Positions 29,974-40,689 of a DNA stretch of 64,000 bases are shown piece after piece. The DNA comes from Torymus aiolomorphi (taxonomy: Eukaryota > Arthropoda > Insecta > Hymenoptera > Torymidae): positions 67,214,522 to 67,278,521 of the forward strand of contig CM070877.1 in NCBI GenBank assembly GCA_036365515.1, in the 5' to 3' direction. Below the pieces are notes generated by a model. It saw only the letters and a list, made by a program, of their open reading frames with translations, had not been told where the DNA came from and did no database searches. How positions within the stretch are numbered: position 1 is the first letter of the stretch; every line of letters begins with the position of its first letter. The translations under genes were made by a program, and so were the position numbers.

Positions 29974-32831
29974 CCAGTTGGGCTCGGAGATGCAGAGAAG
30001 GGGGGGAGATCCCTTAGGGTGGGGTTCCTCAATGTGAACTCAATTAGGGCTCATATTGAGGGGCTCCGTTCTTATTTATCTACCAACTCAGATTATGACA
30101 TCTTTGGGATTGCGGAGACATGGCTGGGCTCGGTCGTGGATGATAGCCTCATTCAGATTCGGGGATTTAAATTACTTCGTCAGGATCGTAATGTGAATGG
30201 AGGGGGTGTCGCCCTGTATGTGCGCAATACACTTAAAGTAAATACATTGGCTGTTTCTAATACTCAGGGCCCGGGTAAACCAGGGATCCCGGAGTATTTA
30301 TTCTGTAGTATACAGCAGGGTGACTCTCCTCCGATTCTGATAGGTGTCATATACAGACCCCCTAAGATTCCCATGCAGAAGGACACCGATTTATTTAACA
30401 TCTTACGCGATCTCTGCAGTGACTTTAGTCACAAAGTCATCATGGGAGATCTGAATGCGGACCTATTATCTGAGTCCGATGACGCTAACACTATTAAGCG
30501 TTTAACGGAGGAGCTAACCTTGCAGTTAGTCCGCCATGGCCCGACTCATCACACCCCATCCTCTCACACCTGGATTGACGTGATGTTGACAGACGAAAAC
30601 GATACAATACGGGACTTTAAGAATGAATGGTTGCCCAATCTTGGTAAACATTGCATCATAGATGTCACTATAGATGTTTTTACTCCTACTCTCCCTAGAG
30701 AGTCTTTCACGTATCGAGATTTCAAAGGTATTGACACACCATCCCTTCTAGATGTACTCTCTCGAAGTGATTGGGCGGCCATGAATTCTATTGAAACCGA
30801 TTTGGAGGGAGCGCTGAACATTCTTAATGAGAATCTAAATGTAGCTATTAATAATTTGGCGCCACAAAAGGTGGTTTGCCCTAATAAGAAACATGCTCCT
30901 TGGTTTGGACCGGAGTTGAGGCAACTCATTGACAAACGTGATGCTACGCACAGGCGCTACAAACGCACTGGTCGAGCGGATTTGCTTGATGAGTTTCTTC
31001 GGCTCAATAACGAGGTAGATGCGCGATCATCTCAAGAGCGAAGTGCCTTCCTTATTAAACATCTTTCGGAAGCTCTTGATGATAATAAAAACATTTGGAA
31101 GGAAATGCGTAATTTTGGCCTCATACCTAAGAAAAAAGAAGATGAGTTATTTGGATTTTCTCCGGATGAGTTGAACAATCACTTTGCGGGAGTCTCAGCC
31201 TCTCCTCACGAAAATCTCGAGGAAGCAATGGATACGATTTTATCAGCTGATGATGAGGGATTTTCTTTCAGTCCCATTAACCTCAGCGACGTTGTCCTTG
31301 CTATATCCCACTTTTCCTCTCAAGCGAAAGGTGCTGATGGGATTCCGCAAAACGTGATAGTGAAAGCTCTACCGATTATTGGCGAGTATGTTGTTAAAAT
31401 ATTCAATACCTCTTTTGCTCAGGGCGTCTTTCCGAGTACCTGGAAACAGGCACAGATCTTAGCTTTGAAAAAGTCCTCGACTCCAGAGAGTGCTGCGGAC
31501 TTTCGTCCGATAGCACTTCTCTGCTTCCTTTCCAAGGTGCTCGAAAAGATTGCCCACGGACAAATCACGGAGTATTTAGAGAAAAACAAAATTTTAGATC
31601 CCCTCCAGACCGGTTTCAGAAAACACCACAGCACACAGACTGCGTTATTAAAGCTGACTGAAGACGCACGCATGGCCATGGACAGAAAGAAGGTGACGCT
31701 TTTGCTCCTTTTTGATTTTAGCAAAGCGTTCGACACCATCTCACCTACGAAACTTATATGCAATTTAGACGACTGGGGTTCTCTAGGATGGCTCTCCTGT
31801 GGGTAAAATCATATTTACAAGGCCGGAGCCAGATGGTGATTTCTAATAAAAATGGAAATTCGGATTGGTTGGACACTAATCTGGGCGTCCCACAGGGTTC
31901 AGTCCTGGGACCACTGTTGTTTAGCTTGTATGTAAATGACTTACAGGACTTACTTGACGGTCGCGCGGTAAGTCACCTTTTCTACGCGGATGACCTCCAG
32001 ATCTATCTACATACGACCAAAGATAAATTCCGCGAGGGCATGGCTCGATTGGCGGTAACGGCACGGCTTGTTGCTGAGTGGGCGGGGAGCTCTGGCTTGC
32101 GTCTCAACCCAGGCAAAACGAAGGCAATATTTTTTGGTACAAGAAAGAACGTGAATGATATAAATTCATGGAACTTGCCTGGAATTGAGATACAGGATGG
32201 AGTGATTGTCCCATTTAGTGACTTGGTCGTGAGTCTCGGTGTTACACTTGACAGTAAACTCACTTGGAAGCCGCAAGTTGACTCCATTACTAAGAAAGTC
32301 AATAAATCCCTCTACAGCTTGCGGTTTATTAGGGATTGTACCACCGAGACTTTACGGAAGAGGCTAGTCGAGTCCTTAGTCCAACCGTATCTGGATTATT
32401 GTGCTGTGGTATACCTCGACGCTTCGGACGAACAGAAGCTACGTCTACAACGACTTAGTAATTCAGGTGTGAGATACATCTTTGGGGTTAGGCGGGACGA
32501 ACACATCACTCCCTACAGGAAGCGTCTCGGCTGGCTACGTATGGACTCGACGCGGCTCTATTTTGAAGCCCTTTTGCTTTTCAAAATCACTAGACTACGT
32601 GAGCCGGAATATTTAGTACAGTTCTTTAAAGCCCATGTGCCGAGGCCTTCCAGTAGAGGCGTCCCGCCTGAACTCAATATTCCCAATGTGAGTACAGAGA
32701 CGGGTGTCAGAGCATTTCAAGTCCATGGAGCCCGTCTCTGGAACTCCCTCCCCTCCGGCCTCCGAAATTCTCCATCGTTAACATCTTTTAAAGGGGCGGT
32801 GCGCCGTTACCTTCTTGGTCTTGACACCTAG
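29974..32831 (+). pseudogene. LINE copy 3 ORF2: endonuclease plus reverse transcriptase, one frameshift
   Basis: Endonuclease motifs: VGFLNVNSIRAHIEGLRSYL, FGIAETWLG, NVNGGGVALYVRN, IGVIYRPPK, VIMGDLNADLL and HTWIDVMLTD. RT motifs: SAADFRPIALLCFLSKVLEK, HHSTQTALLKL, LLLLFDFSKAFDTISPTKL, TNLGVPQGSVLGPLLFSLYV and FYADDLQIYLH. A C-terminal region ends YLLGLDT at TAG (32829-32831). A single-base deletion near 31763 shifts the frame between FDTISP and the next helix. Otherwise no stop was noticed. There is no ATG between the ORF1 TGA and the endonuclease core. The enzyme nicks DNA and primes reverse transcription of the element RNA. Confidence 0.85.
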
Positions 32832-33190
32832 CTCCCTGTTAGTGGGGGAAAGTGACATCTCATAACCAAACTGTATAGTTAGTTATAAGATTATTTGCTG
32901 TGATTTTTCTCAATATGACTTGGCTCATCGAGCCTTAACACTGTGATAGTATCCTTCGCGGGGGATAAATTAATTCAATAGCTTACTATAGTAAGTAATG
33001 CGACGTTGCCTAATGGCCTGATAAAATAGTCATTTTATCTGTGATAAATATTTTTACCTTGACCAAAAATTGAATTGTGATCTATGTATTTTTATACTTG
33101 AAGCTTATAGCTGTATATTAACAATTTGTAAATAATTGTAATTTTATTTTTTAGCCCTTGTGGCCGAATAAAGGTTGTTCTATTCTATCT

Positions 33191-33202
33191 ATCTCTCTCT
33201 CT
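33191..33202. repeat. Short (TC)n tract between LINE copies 3 and 4
   Basis: TCTCTCTCTCTC after TATTCTATCTA. A second short TC tract lies at about 33331-33348. Confidence 0.8.
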
Positions 33203-34215
33203 AACTCACGGCGATTCGGGCTTTCCTCCTGCGCCGCTGACTACGAACTGCATTGTTCCCCTCTTACCTTTTTAATTGAATAAATGCAATGAGTTACATT
33301 TTACTTTCTGCGAGTGCTTATTTTTATTTCGTTCTCTCTCTCTCTCTTCAGCCGGTATGTGTAGACCCTTCTGCTCCTGCTAATTTGTGGCTTTCATTAA
33401 GCATTATTTTCTCTCCTCGGAGGAAAATTTCTATAGGAAAAGGCGCCCCAGACGGCACTCAAACTTCCAGCCCAAAGACTGTGAGGCATTGCCCAGTTTT
33501 ATGTGCCAGGGACCTTTTCCTGTACACGCTGACACCCTAACCTCACTCTGTCACTGCGCTCGTGAGAACCAAGCACCACCTAACTACCATCGCCTAATGC
33601 CCAGCCTCACTGCTGGTAGCCTGCGTCAGACTCGAGCCATCACTGCTACATTACACTACTGCACCGTTGCGCCGCTGACCACCACCTAGCTGCAACTGCA
33701 CTGCATCGCGTGCTGCATCGTGCTGTAGCCCATCTTCTGCTTCGTTGCATCGGCCCGTCCAATACCAGCTGTAAGGACCAGATTGGCTGTGTCATCATCT
33801 GCTGGTACGCCGACGACCTTCATCAGCTGTTTTTTATCTAAGAAGTTCTTTGCGTTAGTCAGCGTTTTTCTCTTGCATCTGCCATGCCCAGCTCATTTTG
33901 CGCAGCTCGAGCGCGAGCCAGGTGCCCCCATCGCTACGACTCGATAGCGCCCCTCCGCTCAGTCTCTTATCTGCGATCTACCTTATCGGCTGTTACCATC
34001 TTACTGCGTGCGTACGCTCAATTACCATCGGGCACGGCAGTAATTTTAAACTCGTTTTTTAAACTTTTACTTTGCAAGCTTTTAAGCTTGTATATTTATA
34101 CTATTTAACTGGTACTATTTTAACTCCTAATTTTAGACCGAACTTGGCTATCACGTGAGACACTTACCATGTAATCGGCGCTAGCATTAGCCATCAATTT
34201 TATATTTTATATGTC

Positions 34216-34656
34216 GTGTGTCCACTCTCGCTGGACATAAACGGTCGACGTTGCCCTGGCTGCGAAGTTAGGATCGTTCGTGGAAACTCATCACTATCCG
34301 CGTATGCAACTTGTAAGCGTGTTTTTCACCAGCCGTGTCCTTCTCTCACTGCACCTGGCACACCACTAATCTGCGCTAATTGTATCGCCCCGCCTAACGC
34401 CGTCTCCAGTACCGTTCGCGCGGGTGGAGAAACCGTAGCCGACGCCCCGTCTACTTATCCGCTCTCGTCTACGACTTATGCATCCACGCACTCGACCACG
34501 CCTACCGCAAACAGCCAAGCAGCCATGAAACGGGCTTCAACTCCTTCTTCATCTTTGATCTCCAGCCTTGAAAACGCACTGTCCTGCCGTGGACACGGGC
34601 CAACAACATCAGGAGCAGGCGAGCGGTGTCGCGTTCACGGCACAATCATTCTTTGA
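34216..34656 (+). pseudogene. LINE copy 4 ORF1 fragment with PHD-like finger
   Basis: The cysteine/histidine pattern RRCPGCEVRIV, ATCKRVFHQPCPSL and LICANC matches a PHD-like finger. A long Ser/Thr/Pro/Ala-rich stretch follows. The frame ends TGA at 34654-34656 without an FP-like domain. More open but unrecognised sequence follows to about 35320, probably the rest of ORF1 in other frames. Confidence 0.55.
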
Positions 34657-35379
34657 TGTTGCAGCCCAGGCCACGATAAACAGCGAAGCGCCCCCATATT
34701 TCCTGTTATATACAACACAAGGCTGAATTCGCGAACATTTGCACTCAAATCGCTGGTATCACAAAACCGTCGACGGCGCATCCACAAAGAAAGATCCGTG
34801 TGAGATCATTATCAGAGGCCTCTCGCCTGCGCTTGCTCGCATAAACAAGCAAATCACCACCGCACTTGTTGTCGCACTGCAGCTTCCGGACTACACCTAG
34901 CACGTCGTAGGCTGGCGTGAATGGAGCCCGGAAAGCCGTGCTACACAGGCCGAATGAGTACAGCAAGAAGTAGCCCAGTCCTCTGTAGACACTGCATAAC
35001 CGCAAGTCTTCCAGCAATCGATGCGTGGTCTGGTCTTATCCTCTCTTCTCTCTTTATGCGTGACTCTGTCCTCAAAAAGGCGCCGCTTCTGCGTAATCTC
35101 ACCTGCCAGACGATTTTTGGAGCAGGAGGAAACGCATCTCTATCTGTGAACGTGCTGTAGCTTGCAGAAGTCTACGCACTTTTAAAATACGCCACCGCTG
35201 CGTAGAAGCAGCTCGGTCATATGAGACCCGTCTTGCGCAATGTCACCGTTTTCATGCGCCCCACTAAAAACGGCCCCCTCGTGCCAATCCGCCGCGAGTC
35301 TGACATTGATGCGCTTGCCAACACGATATCATGACGTCCGTCAATCCGGCCAAATCCGCGCGTGCACTCCGGCGAACTA

Positions 35380-37056
35380 ACAATAGGTCACATTAATGTA
35401 AACCATCTGTCCCCTAACAATTTTGCATTCCTCGAGGGTAAGTGTGATGACACTCGTTTTGACATACTTATCACTACTGAGATCTTTCTACACCCGAACA
35501 TCGATGATTCTCACCTTAGCCTCGATGGTTTCAACTTTTAGCTTGCAGATCGGAAGGTGGACGGTGGCGGCGTCGGTATGTACGTCCGCGATGATTTCAC
35601 CATCCAGATACTGGCCGCCTCCGATCCGTTATTCGCCAATAAACCGGAGTTCCTCATTCTCGAGGTAACTACCTCTCACGCAAGAATTTTATTCGCTGCC
35701 GTCTACCGCCGACGACCTGCTAATTATCCCCACATGAATTCCTTGCATGCCTCTCCACTTATCTTCCCCATTTAGCTCCATAATAATCACCGGTGATTTT
35801 AACATAAACATGGCTGCTCCAACCAATCCCTCTTCCACTTGACTCCAAGCCTTCATTGACCATCACTCACTGTATCTCATCCAATCTGATCCCACCCATC
35901 ATCAACCCTGGAATAATTCTCATACCTGGATCGATTTATTCATTGTGAAAAACCCTTATCCCGTATCAAACTACATCAAATCACCCGTACCCTTCATCGC
36001 TGGCCATGATTTCACCGAACTTCCCCGTCAGCTTACAAATGCCCTTACAACTGTCTATGACGCGTGCGCCCCCTTGCGTTCGATTATACTCTCCTCTCGC
36101 CGCAAGCCCTGGGTCAGTGCTGAGATACGCTCTCTCATGTGATCTCGTGGCCGCGCTTACAAGGTCGCTTGCACCTCGGGCTCAGCAGCCGATCTTCACT
36201 GCCAAAAACCATCACATTGCCTCAAGCCTTGAAGAGGCATCCGGCCCCGAGGCAAAATGGAGAGAGCTCCGACGACTCCGCGTATCCGGCATCCCATCCA
36301 CCTCTCCTTTCCGTTATTTTGACCCTGCCGCCTTCAACATCCATTTCGCAGTGACGGTAAACCGCCACCCTCCCATTTCCAAGGCCGATTATAACTTCGC
36401 CTCAGAACTCCCGTTTTCAATCTCAATCGACCACCAGTTCTGTCTCCGCCCGGTCTCCGAGACTGAGGTGCTTCAAGCACTTAACCGCTCGTCTTCCAAG
36501 GCATTGGAAGCTCGCCATGAAAACAACCCTTACTCGATTCACATCACTGCTAAACTCATCCATCTTGAATGCGACATTTCCATCTGAATGGAAGAGGGCC
36601 TATATTTTGCCCGCTATCAAAAATCAGAACCCCACGCCAACCCTGAGATACGAGGCCAATCGCCCTTCTTTCTGAGTCTTCAAAAGTACTAGAGAGGCTT
36701 GTGCATGACCAACTATATGGCTACCTCCAAGTTCACGGCCTTGTTTCACCACGTCAGGCTGGATTTCGACGTGGGCATAGCATCCAGACTGCACTCCTTG
36801 GAGTACTGGAGGACGACCGGCAAGCGATTGACGACCGCATGCTAACTATACTGATTTTATTCGATTTCTCGATGGGGTTTAAATCCATCCGGCATGCCCG
36901 CATTCTAGCCAAGCTAAGAGCCCTAAATATGTCTGATCACGCGCTAAGGTGGTTCTTCAACTACCTCGCAAATCGTCTTCAGGTGGTGGTAGATGAGGAT
37001 AGCTCTGTCTCCGACTGGCTTCGTGCGACGGCAGGTGTACCGCAAGGTACTGTCCT
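35380..37056 (+). pseudogene. LINE copy 4 ORF2 remains
   Basis: The endonuclease is readable in pieces: GHINVNHLSPNN, VDGGGVGMYVRDD, ILFAAVYRRRPANYPH, IIITGDFNINMA and HTWIDLFIV. RT pieces are ASSLEEASGPEAKWRELR (linker), QAGFRRGHSIQTALLGVLED, LTILILFDFSMGFKSI and ATAGVPQGTVL. The RT motif A reads FDFSMGF instead of FDFSKAF. Many stops and frameshifts make it a relic. Confidence 0.7.
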
Positions 37057-38672
37057 GGATTTTAAATTTATATTTTTTGTGTACTAACAAAATTGATTGT
37101 GTTTAAGCACCTTTAGAGAAGCTTAGAAACTTTTATAAAAGTGAATATAACAAAATAAATTTTTTTTAGCATACAAAAATATGAATTTAAAATATTTATA
37201 ACAACTTTTAAAATTGTTCTAAATAAGAACAAACTAATTATAAACAAAACGTATATTATATCAATTATCGGGTGACGTCCACAGAGAACAATTATTTTAA
37301 TTTTTATGGTAATATGTTTTGGTTTCTGTAATTTGTATGTAACTGTTATATTTTTTCAATGTAAGTTACTTAAGCTAATGTCAGGATGGCAGCAGCCATT
37401 TGTTAATGGGAAAAAGTATATAAGTTAATTTAATGGGCCCGTAGGCTTAACCTTTCCCTTCCTCGATGATGGTAGGAGCAAGGAAAGAAATTATTTATAT
37501 TAACAAGTTGGTATGTGAAAAGATGTATATATTATTAGCATAATATAGTCCACTTTTCAAAAAAACATATTGTAGTTAAGGCAATAATATTAAGTTTTAC
37601 TATGTAATATAGTTAACAGTACCAACAACTTTTTTCTCAGTGTAACTTTATTTTTCGTAGGTTTATATCGTTATATGAAAAAATATGATTTCGTGTATCA
37701 ATTAATCACTTTTAATTCTAAAGATACATATATAAAAGTAATTGTGGAAATAAAGCAATCAAACGTAGGCAGTAAAAGCTTTGAAACAGTTTTGTAGAAC
37801 ATTTTTAAAATTGTTTTTTGCAATGCCAATTGCTTTGGAAGTTTCCATTGAAATTTGAGAAATAAAGGATTTTACTTGACTAATACGTGATAAATTAGAA
37901 TGCTCATATCTTCTCGAATTTTTATCTTAGAAAAATTTTCAAAAAGGCTTTTATAGCTTTTCATCACTACTTATGATTACGCTAATCAATCGTAATATTC
38001 ACGTTATCCGAGAGAAATCCTTGAGGTAAATATGATTTTGTTTAACAATTCACGATTTCGCGATTTGTCTTTGTCTCGCTATAATATTATTCCTGTGGAG
38101 TGCACACTTATAACTCAGGTATGAGTTAATTAGTTATGTGATAAGATATACGTGCAGCGATGAATGATTTAAAATGTAAAAAATGCTCTTTTGATAAACG
38201 GTTTTTTCGATAAAAAATTAAAACTGAGAAAAATGCGACTACGCTCACGTTTGCTCTTATGTCTAATTATTGTCTATAGGCACACTTTCTGGAGGTAGAT
38301 TTATCAAAAATATGAGTAAAAACGAAGATTTTACTAGGATCTTAAAATGTTTTGACGATAGACACTTTTTTAATAGCTTAAAAAAATAAAAAATTCACCC
38401 AAGTACGCACAGAAGTAATGAAAAATTGATGTTTGTTTTTAGTTTTATGAAAGTGCATTCGTTTATAATTACCTTTGCGATAGCAGAACATGTTCATGCA
38501 ACCAAAATTTCTTTTGGTCAAAGGTGTGCAGTCACTTCTTTAGAAACTATGCAACAGTAACACGAATATTAAAAGTTTGGGGGATTTGCCCATATGCATT
38601 TTATTTATTCTTACCTATCTTCGATGATACAGATTGGTCGCTCCGTTAGTTTGACAGCTTACATCAATCAGT
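37057..38672. other. AT-rich non-coding stretch
   Basis: About 1.6 kb with no open frame of interest and no repeat recognised. It may be host intron or intergenic DNA. Confidence 0.4.
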
Positions 38673-38766
38673 AGTTTTATAAAATGGTTAATTGATCCTC
38701 AACGAGCAAATTCTCTACCAGTTAGTCATTTGCTCGTTGAGGATCAATTAACCATTTTATAAAACT
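38673..38766. repeat. Perfect 39-bp-arm hairpin
   Basis: Arms 38673-38711 and 38728-38766 are exact reverse complements (each contains GATCCTCAACGAGCAAAT or its complement) with a 16-nt loop. Non-coding. Confidence 0.85.
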
Positions 38767-38824
38767 ATATTATTACGAGTATATAAAATTTTATAAAAAA
38801 AGCAATCAGTAGTATATATATTTT

Positions 38825-38828
<4 letters not shown>

Positions 38829-38857
<29 letters not shown>
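38829..38857. repeat. (CA)n microsatellite
   Basis: About 14 CA units. The surrounding sequence is AT-rich. Confidence 0.9.
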
Positions 38858-38862
<5 letters not shown>

Positions 38863-39028
38863 ATATAAATTTTTTTCTGGTGTTATAATTCTTCAAGCAA
38901 TCGATTTGTGTTTAATTTCTGTTGTAGCTATCTTGGAGAAGTTGGCTGATGAAGATAGCTTTAATTTAGAAAATAATACTCTTACAATTGCAATGCACTC
39001 ATTTAGCTGGTAAAATATGAATAAACTC

Positions 39029-39290
39029 ACAAGAAGTGTATACCAGGTCCGGGTAATGGGTTCACTTCAGGTTGTAGAATATGACTTCTCACATATAAAA
39101 ATGAAAGGCCGTACAATCCTAAACCCTAACACATTCATCATTTTTAGTTGTAAGAGATTCAATTTTTTAAAATTAAGTGATTTTTTTTCACCTCAAATCA
39201 CTCATTTGGCGGCTAAACCTTGCTTTTATGCCTGTAAACAAACCACAAAGCAATTTTATTTTTCAAAATATGACATATTTTAGTAAAATA
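39029..39290 (+). repeat. Dispersed repeat, copy 1 (inverted partner at 47100-47365)
   Basis: Shares long stretches with the reverse complement of 47100-47365, for example CAAATCACTCATTTGGCGGC, CCTTGCTTTTATGCCTGTAA and AATGAAAGGC with GTACAATCC. It has an open frame of 88 codons, but the partner copy does not preserve it, so a coding role is unlikely. Confidence 0.7.
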
Positions 39291-39749
39291 TATTACAATT
39301 TTTAACAAAAATATCCATTCGTATTTTATATTATTTTATATTACCTTATTTCAATACATAAAATGCAATTTATGCCAATATTCCAGGATTAATCAGAATG
39401 AAACCAATTGTTGACTAGGAAGAATGGTTTATTGATTAAAATTATTCAATTTGAAGTCCAATGTGAAGAATATTTCATAATTATATTGATCAATTAGTCC
39501 TTAATATCCAAAATCCCATTAAAAATAATTGATGTGATAGCTTCATGTTTTGATTTTGGCATAACGAGCTGAACTATCTTGCCTATCTTCTGCATCCTGA
39601 AGCATTATAAAAAAAAGACACAAAGCTTCATTCTTTACACAATGAAACACTGTAAAAAAACAAAATTATACATATCTGATGGGGTATATTTATGAAATTC
39701 TCTTAAGCTGTCCTTTTCATGTTAGTCATAGGCTTGAATATGGCTGATC
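39291..39749. other. AT-rich non-coding stretch
   Basis: No gene or repeat recognised before the AC microsatellite. Confidence 0.4.
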
Positions 39750-39865
39750 TTTGACACACACGCACACGTACACGCACACGCACACGCATACGCACACACA
39801 CACACACACATACACACACACACACATACACACACACACACACACATACACACACACACACACAC
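39750..39865. repeat. (AC)n microsatellite with GC and TA interruptions
   Basis: ACACAC with CGCACACG units on the left and TACACACA units on the right. Open frames here encode only VCVCVC or RVRVRV runs. Confidence 0.92.
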
Positions 39866-40689
39866 TGAAAACTTTTTTTCCTTTTTGTTAGTCTTTTATC
39901 GAGAAATTGCTCCATTTCATTGTTAAAACATTATCTGTAAAACACAAAACAATTAGTTTGTTACAAATAAAAAACGTCAACTGTCACCGATTACGAAATA
40001 AAGGTTTTTGTTGTCTGCTGTTAATATTATGTTCGGAAGGGGTAGTCTAATCGATTCGACTGTAGTCGATGAAAGAATCGATAGTGTATAGTTCAATTAA
40101 AAGTGTAGAGATGGTACCACTTGAACATCAACTATGGATTCCATTGTAAAGAAGGTGGGTATACTTATAGCAGGTTATGTGGATTATACCTTATGCTTCA
40201 TCAGAACATATGATAATATGATGTGTTGACATTCTATGTGTTACATTTTTTACAATTTTAAAATGAAAGAAATTATTTTTGTTCTTAAATTATGGGCGAT
40301 TTGATCATAATGAAGTAAGTAATATTATTATCTTCTTTTTATGTTGATGTAAAATAATTTTATGTTTGTTGATTTAAATGTATAAATACAATTATTCAAA
40401 AAATGTCTGCGTAGGAAATTAAAAAAAAAAATTGTTACGTTATTAAAAATATCTAATTTCCAATATTAATCTAATTTTTATCTGATCTGCAATGCATTAA
40501 ATTTTTTTTTAATTATTTCAAGATTATTAGAAGATTATTTAATAAATATAAAATAATTTTTAATTTATAATATATGTATTTATAGAGAAAATATAAATTG
40601 CACATCGGATATTAAACATTCCTGAAGAACAATTCACATTTTGAAAGATGCTACATGTTATAATAACAACGGAAGCAGGAAGACGAACG
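39866..40689. other. AT-rich non-coding stretch
   Basis: No convincing gene. A small inverted repeat containing ATCGATT lies at about 40050-40085. It ends at the transposase C-terminus on the minus strand. Confidence 0.4.

Larger units (their letters stand above)
29775..33190 (+). mobile_element. CR1-group LINE copy 3, nearly complete ORF2
   Basis: Starts directly after a TC tract in the C-terminal FP-like region of ORF1 (HVFASAADLQAIQTA), so it is 5' truncated. ORF2 is complete except for one 1-nt deletion. The 3' UTR (32832-33176) has CTGTGATxx motifs and ends GGCCGAATAAAGG, then TTCTATTCTATC and a short TC tract (33191-33202). Confidence 0.85.
33203..37056 (+). mobile_element. Divergent CR1-group LINE copy 4, degraded and 3' truncated
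   Basis: A related but distinct element with a roughly 1-kb leader, an ORF1 with a PHD-like finger (about 34240-34385), a broken endonuclease (35380-35990) and RT motifs (36590-37056). It stops abruptly within the RT box GVPQGTVL, after which unrelated AT-rich sequence begins. LINEs are usually 5' truncated, so a 3' loss implies a later deletion or rearrangement. Confidence 0.75.

Noticed and set aside
34745..35160. Opposing open frames in LINE copy 4 between ORF1 and endonuclease
   Set aside because: No motif. Both strands are open, and the region is probably decayed ORF1.
38928..39010. Exon-like run after TGTTGTAG reading AILEKLADEDSFNLE
   Set aside because: I considered it as the next kinesin exon, but phase and sequence do not match the expected KIF13 continuation, and no donor follows before a stop.
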